From: Toxonevra muliebris
Taxonomy: Eukaryota > Arthropoda > Insecta > Diptera > Pallopteridae
Direction of reading: 5' to 3'
Assembly: GCA_963691655.1 (NCBI GenBank)
Contig: OY829328.1
Location: 33,127,890-33,191,889, forward strand
DNA length: 64,000 nt
The position numbers and the translations under genes were made by a program. Within the stretch, counting starts at the first letter, position 1. Every line of letters starts with the position of its first letter. The notes beneath the pieces were generated by a model. The model was not told the DNA's origin. It searched no databases and saw only the letters and a program-made list of their open reading frames with translations. Of this stretch, positions 58,279-64,000 are shown in pieces.

Positions 58279-59531
58279 GATTCACAGAATTTTTACTTGT
58301 TGATTAAATAAATTTTATTAAAATTTTACTTATATTTTAAACAGCAAAACTGTAAAAAAGAAACAAGCGAGATTTATTTAAAAACTATGCAAAAATTTTA
58401 AGACAAACAACAATAAACAAAAAGGAAATGCATTTTTTCATTGTTCAGAATATAAAAAACAAAAATATAAAAAAGGTACAGCTACATTGTCTTGTAGATG
58501 TACATTTTCAACACATTTCATTTGTAACAATGCAAAGTATTTGGTCTGAATGGCACTTAATCGGCGCGAAAATTTAAATAACAATTGTTGTTGCACTTTG
58601 ATAGTTGCACACATGCAGCAAAACAAACAACAACAACTACCTCAATATTCACTAAATATCGTCGTTGGTTGCAATTCATTCGAATGAAAACAACAAAAAA
58701 AACACAGGATGAAAGCAGAAGCTATCAGACAACAAACACACTCACACACACACACACACTCACAAGTCGTTATCCTGACATGACCTGCATATATTTCTTC
58801 CTTCAGCCTTAAAGTCACCCCGATCAAAGGGGCATGCATGTAATTGCAGCAATATTCATAGTTGTTGCTGTTGCTTAAGAAATTCAGTTGCAGTCTCGGG
58901 CTTTTTTTCACTACATTCGTTTATAATTTCATAATTGGATAAAAAGTTGCAGCTGCTGATGGAGTTTTATTTTCTAAATTTTCAAAATAGAAAGAATTGA
59001 CAAAAAGGAATGGGAATTGACTTCCATACAGATATTTTAATAGTAGAAAATAATAAAAATAATTGTGAGTAGTTAGTAATCTTTGTGGAATTAGGATTAG
59101 GAAGAAGTAAAAGAGTAAATGCTGCGTAGAAGCTGAGGTCCAATGCAAATGGTCCAAACTTTATTCCAGGAGCGACCTGGATAAAGATCTACACGAACAA
59201 CCGCAGTATGAAACGGTACAATCACATATGAATTGATAGACTCTGTATGGTATACCGTTACGAGAGAAGTGACCCAAATTTTAAGCGTAATGGCTTATTA
59301 GAAGCATTTTACAATGTTTTCCGGAAATTTGTTTGTTTTTTTTTTTTGCTTTTTGGAATTGAACTAAAAGGAAATCAATTACCTTTTAGGAATCATTCCA
59401 ACTAAATTGGAATTTAATTCCAAGTAAGTAATTGATTACACTTAAATATTAAATTCCTTTCTATTCAATTACACTTTCAATTCCTTTAAGGAATTGATAT
59501 ATTTTTAATTACAAAATACAATTCCGAAAAT
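58279..59531. other. Upstream region of stau, no gene seen
   Basis: Contains the 5' flank/leader of stau, a (CA)n microsatellite near 58739-58763 and GGAATTGAATTCC-type AT-rich sequence from about 59340. ORFs lack known features. Confidence 0.5.
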
Positions 59532-59621
59532 CGAAAATTTTTTCAATTCCATTACCTAGGAATTGTAATCGGTAATTAAAATTTTTAAATTCCTAGGCAA
59601 TGGAATTGAAAAAAACTTTCG
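59532..59621. repeat. Long imperfect hairpin of GGAATT motifs
   Basis: CGAAAATTTTTTCAATTCC then TTACCTAGGAATT is mirrored by AATTCCTAGGCAATGG then AATTGAAAAAAACTTTCG, giving 33-34-nt arms and a 23-nt loop. The surroundings (59340-59530) hold more AATTCC/GGAATT copies, suggesting a MITE remnant. Confidence 0.75.
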
Positions 59622-60197
59622 ATTTAAATTGTTATTAATGTCTTGAACTAAAAGATAATACATTTATAACATATAGTGAAACCAGTAATTTTTATTAGGC
59701 CTGCAAAGAGTAAAAGTAGTAAAAACCAACAGGCAGCTATACTATATTGTTAGTTTTGTGTATAAAATTGTCAATAGTCAAAGTTGTCAATGAAAATGGT
59801 AGAGGATGTTGAAGTTTATATCCTCTTCAAAACCCTTTTTGATATTTCTTCTTAGCTTGTTTGGTTTTCGAGTAATTCAATTTTTCCTATAGGCTCCGCA
59901 CTCAAAAATTCAAATAAACAAAGACGCGCGCGCATCCACAGTACATCCAAAGTACTAAAATTGCAATTTCTTAAATATTGAATATCTCGAAAACTATGAC
60001 ATTTTTTGATATCTCCAACGTTAACCAGTTATTAGTACAAAAAGGCTTTTTTGCTTTTGCTCTGCAAGCCCAGAACTGATTTTTGTGGTTTTTCCATCTA
60101 TCATACCCCCACTAACAATTACTGAAAAAAATCACAGTTAAGAATTTTTATGAACTTTTGGTGCATTTTTTACTCTACCGACTAGGCTACAAAGCCC

Positions 60198-60262
60198 GAA
60201 GAAAGAAAGTAAGTAAGGAAGGAAGAAAGAAAGAAAGAAAGAAAGGAAGAGAGAAAGAAAGA
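60198..60262. repeat. (GAAA)n-type microsatellite
   Basis: Imperfect GAAA/GGAA repeats directly adjoin the tail end of the SINE copy at 60275-60591, so it probably grew from the SINE tail. Confidence 0.85.
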
Positions 60263-60274
60263 TTGATAAGAAAC

Positions 60275-60591
60275 ATACCCAAGCCGAGAATCGAAACTCG
60301 AGACTCTTAAGACAAGTCTGGCACTGTGCTACTAGACCACAATGGCGATGGTAGGACCTACAGTTTAACGCCGATTCCGAACTGCTGTGTGGCAATTTTT
60401 TATCAGCTCTGTTGTTTTGCCATTACCTACCAAGGAGTGTATATGTAAAGATTCTTATAATTCTCATCTACTTCATATCGATATATGAATATAAGAAGTT
60501 TATGAGAATTAATCACCAGACCAAGACGGGAATTGAATCCGCAACCTTCTGGATGAAAGTCTACTGCACTATCCACTAAACTATCGAGGTC
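60275..60591 (-). repeat. Composite tRNA-Glu-derived SINE, copy 2
   Basis: Same order as 47397-47771 on the minus strand: tRNA-Glu-like head ending near 60591, linker with ATTATAAGAATC-like and GCCACACAGCAGTTCGGAAT blocks, then the second tRNA-like unit near 60295-60350. B boxes are more decayed here (GGATTCAATTCCC). Tail replaced by the GAAA microsatellite. Confidence 0.8.
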
Positions 60592-61325
60592 GTCGTGCAT
60601 GTTGCTGAGCAGAGGTCGTTTTCTGCACGCAACCACAGTATACAGTATGCCAGATAGCAGAAAGTAATCTGAAATATTCTCAGGTCTTCTGAGATTTGAC
60701 AATTATGACATGTATTCGCTCAATAAATTTTGACAAATAATTTTGTTTATGAGAGAAAACTCTCTTAACCCATTTTCGTCAGCAGTACACAAATAAGTAA
60801 ATGAAATAAAAGTATCAAAAAACAATAAAACTTTCGCTTGTTGTTTGTTTTTTCTAAAATAAAAGCTCTCAAAATATTTTGTAGAGTGTGGTTCTATAAA
60901 ATATTTAAATAAGCAAAATACAATTATCTTCTTAAAAAATGTCCTCTTTATAATCTACTGATTTCAAAAGAACTTTATTTAAAATTCGGAGAGGCAGATT
61001 TCTTACTTGAATGGCATACATTGCAAAAAACTTTAAGGTTTGGGTTAAATCCTTGGTGGACATGATGTACATGGTTGTTACAAACGCCTTCGGAGATCTC
61101 GTTTATCAATGTATAAAGTTTTTCCTGGCTTTTCTAATTTTTCTATTTTATTTATATATTGTGCTGGTACCAATGGGTTAATACTTTTTTATATTTACTT
61201 CTGAAATATCAAATGCTTTGGGAGAAGTAAGAGAACAATTTTCAAATTTGGCAGACGTCAGTGAACAGAAAAGAGGGCGTTACTTCTATTTATTTCACTA
61301 TGCACGCAACAATTGAAAACTTTAA

Positions 61326-62019
61326 GGGGTTACATGGGTTTGAAAATTAAAAAATCCTTTTTTTTTTATTATCTTAGAAAATAGTACAATATGTCTAAAA
61401 TATTCTCACTATTTATTAATTAATTATGTCATTTGAAGTAAACGTCTACGAGATAGAGCTTTGGAAATCCCCGCATTAAGGCATGTCGGCTGAAAACAGA
61501 TAACTTAAATCGCGTTATTTTCAAAACTAAAAAAATAATGAACCGATCTAGTTTAAATTTTGCACACTTCTCCAAGATAAGATTGACTAGTGCTTGAATG
61601 AAGGATTTTTCTTTTATTTTATCACAACTAATTTTACAAGACAATACGTGGAGCAAATTATACCAAAAATGGTACCGTTTTGTACACCACTCTGCCAAAA
61701 ATTCAAAATTTTATTTTTTTTTTTTTCGTTTTCCTTCGTCCAAGCACGAGCTATACATATCTACTAACAGAATTAGTTTAGTTATCATGAGTTATTCTGA
61801 CAACGCCACGGGAACTTTATTCTAAGGCGTCACAGGAAATAAGGTCCCAATGGCTGAATTTTTAAACTTTGAAATGAAATGAAAATTTCACAAAATATTT
61901 GTCAAATGTTTATCTTTGATATGTTGAAAAGTTTGAATAAAATATTTCATTTATTATACATATTAGAAAAAAATTAAAGAAAGTATGATTTTTTCAGTCT
62001 TCGAAACCTATGTAACCTC
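61326..62019. mobile_element. TTAA-type MITE, copy 2 (complete)
   Basis: Begins GGGGTTACATGGGTTTG and ends with reverse-strand GAGGTTACATAGGTTTCG. TTAA lies on each side (61322-61325 and 62020-62023). The 694-bp body matches 47782-48351 closely. No transposase. TTAA targeting suggests mobilisation by a piggyBac-like enzyme. Confidence 0.8.
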
Positions 62020-62049
62020 TTAAATGCGAAATATCGAGATTTTAATCTT

Positions 62050-62290
62050 CTCTGATTACACTAGTTTACAAGTTTTTTGTTCATCGCGTGAACCTAAAAA
62101 AAGTTTTTTCTAGAAGAATAATTTTGGGTAACTGAAAAAGAAAATGACACTCATGTATTTTTGCAAAGAAGCGTTTTCAAGAAATTTGCAAAAAAAAAAA
62201 AACCCTGATTTTTTCTTCAGTTACTGGTGTAAATCTTGATAATGGTTGATCCAATTGATATCAACTGCAAACCATTCAAAATGTTTGTAC
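62050..62290. repeat. Dispersed repeat shared with 8985-9215
   Basis: Ordered blocks ACACTAGTTTACA, ACTGAAAAAGAAAATG, TATTTTTGCAAAGAAGCG, TTTTTTCTTCAGTTAC and GTGTAAATCTTGATAATG match the other copy. Unclassified. Confidence 0.6.
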
Positions 62291-62494
62291 TGGTTGTGTC
62301 AATCGGAATTAAATTTTTCTGATTACATACGATGAAAGTCGAAAAAAGTTGGATTTTCCGACCTTTTTGAAAATCACTCAATTTTAACTGTTCCATTCAG
62401 ATTAAAAAATGTTATTTTACATATTTTTAAGATTGCAAAAAGAAGATAAGTCTATAACAAGAATCGGACGAATAATGTAGATGTTATGTCACTA

Positions 62495-63010
62495 TACACA
62501 ATTGCGATATACGACGATAGAGCGGTTGACGGTAAGTGAACAGTTGCTGAGTTGCCGCTGTGTAATTCGCTCGAGTAAATACAATTGCGACGGCAATCAG
62601 CTTGCATTTTGATTTGAAAATTATTATTGCTTATCGGTACGCACGTAAATTTGACAGGAATACCTGCAGACTGAAGAAAATAAGAAAGATTGTTACTATA
62701 ATGTATGTACTCTATATCTACCCTAAAGTTTTTTTTTTTTTTGGGTTACGTTTCTGTAGTCTTTCATTAACATAACGTAAAACAATCGATATTTCCAGAC
62801 TTCTTCAATCAGAATTACTTGTTTACAAACAGCTTATCACAATCAACACTGTGCCGACCACGCGCGACTGTCAAATTACAAACAAATTTAAATAGACCGA
62901 TAACTGTCGGCAGTAAAAACGCCGCCGCTGGAATACTGTGTCATTCATACAATTTAGTTAGTTTTTATTTTGACAGTGGTAGAGTGACCGTCGTAAACCG
63001 CAATTGTGGG
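62495..63010. mobile_element. TA-flanked MITE with CACAATTGCG inverted termini
   Basis: The left reads TACACAATTGCGATATACGA and the right, on the reverse strand, CCCACAATTGCGGTTTACGA; TA lies at 62493-62494 and 63011-63012. The 516-bp interior has no transposase. TA targeting suggests a Tc1/mariner-type helper. Confidence 0.65.
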
Positions 63011-63012
63011 TA

Positions 63013-64000
63013 GACCACTAACCAGCCAAATCGGTAACTTTATACACATGAGGATTTTTTAAATGAGGAAAAAAATTAAAAGTAAATGAAGCTCCAAGGT
63101 TGTTGCAAACCGACCAATGTTTTACAAATAGGCAAACTTGTAAATTATATTAATTCGAGATTATGGGGTGGCATACAAGTTTTAGAAACTAAGGAGACTT
63201 TGCCATGGAAATTGTAGGAAACCTGTAAAAGATTTGAAAATTAAAAATCAGACAATTTGAGCGAATAAAATAGATTTTAAAGCGCAGGAATCATGTATGA
63301 GTGTGGTAAACTCCAACCAAGTACAATTACATTGAACCTAGAACTTTCTCAAATCTTAAGAATATAATGTTACACACTCCTTTGTTGTGGCTTTAAATTC
63401 ATCAGAATCTTAAAACTTTACTTGCCAAACTAATTATTTACTGTCACGCCATTAGCATTTAGAACCACTGAGCGACGGCATCTGCAAAAACTAAAACTTC
63501 AATGATTCTGTTACATAAAGAATTGTTTCTGGGCAGAAGTAAATATGTAGTAACTCCACTTCCATATTGTTATTGAAATAGAAACCCAATTAGAAATTTA
63601 TGAACTTTTTAAGCTATTCCAAAACTCTGGAGCAAATCAAATATGTGACATATGCATATCTGCTTTCTAGACATGCACATATGTGCTGGAATTCACAGAA
63701 TTCGCATACTTCACCACGGAAGCATTTTATACAGACAAAACAACAACAAATTGCAAAGAGATGGGCTCGAGACGAAGACGCTCACTTTTCACTTATTTTC
63801 TTTTACACATCAAAAACTGGGATATTAAGATGATAATACATACTTACCAAATGGGAAAATTATTTGAATATTTTCCTCAGCTTGGTTATTTGTGTTTTAG
63901 TTATATGCAAGATTTATTATGATTCAATAAAATATATTTTAGATTTACATTCTTTTCGTTGGCTTATTTTCTATTGATTTTTCTTTGCCCTGCGATGTTT
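63013..64000. other. Intergenic, no gene seen
   Basis: AT-rich DNA to the window end. Overlapping ORFs at 63600-63922 share no recognisable motif and sit in two frames of the same DNA, so neither is called. Confidence 0.5.

Noticed and set aside
63600..63922. Two overlapping ORFs near the window end as genes
   Set aside because: Different frames of the same DNA, no motifs, and Tyr/His/Phe-rich composition expected from AT-rich sequence.

Overview
This 64 kb window is AT-rich, intron-bearing nuclear DNA from a fly, probably one of the higher Diptera. Three genes are recognisable orthologs of Drosophila genes (imd, Jra, stau), and eight epsilon-class glutathione S-transferase (GST) genes form an insect-type array. 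A tephritid-like fruit fly is an inference from gene content and transposon flavour; nothing seen here fixes the species.

Positions 1-28,000 hold the GST-epsilon array. Four genes lie on the minus strand (95-763, 1983-2663, 7366-8040, 10751-11431) and four on the plus strand (11830-12495, 15615-16283, 24092-24760, 27336-28004). All are intronless and encode about 221-226 residues. They carry the SPPVR-type active-site serine, the NPQHT(V/I)P glutathione-site loop and the C-terminal TIADFS capping motif. One gene (11830-12495) is intact except that its ATG reads ATA. Two genes (15615 and 24092) lie in duplicated units of about 1.75 kb, 92% identical in protein, separated by 6.7 kb that includes a nested transposon cluster. 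Spaces between genes hold decayed mariner, Tc1-like, hAT, pogo-like, LINE and MITE sequences.

Positions 28,000-34,800 are transposon-rich and gene-poor: two LINE tails, and a hAT element that itself contains a 133-bp MITE with a perfect 8-bp target-site duplication.

Positions 34,800-40,100 hold two divergent stress/immune genes. imd (minus, two coding exons) encodes the IMD-pathway adaptor with an N-terminal caspase site exposing AVPV, a cryptic RHIM-like motif and a death domain split by a 70-bp intron. Jra (plus, two coding exons) encodes the fly Jun bZIP protein. After the Jra TAA the same frame stays open for 165 more codons, a candidate stop-codon readthrough extension and the most interesting single observation here.

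Positions 47,100-58,300 hold staufen on the minus strand. Seven coding exons join in phase into 1187 residues with all five double-stranded-RNA-binding domains. Its last intron contains SINEs and a TTAA-flanked MITE. Its 5.8-kb first coding intron contains a LINE reverse-transcriptase relic and a Tc1/mariner-type element with 25-bp inverted repeats and a frameshifted transposase.

Positions 58,300-64,000 upstream of staufen contain no gene I can support, but hold further copies of the SINE and the TTAA MITE, a TA-flanked MITE and a long hairpin. Functionally the window places detoxification (GSTs), innate immune signalling (imd) and JNK/AP-1 stress transcription (Jra) within 40 kb; whether this proximity has regulatory meaning is open.
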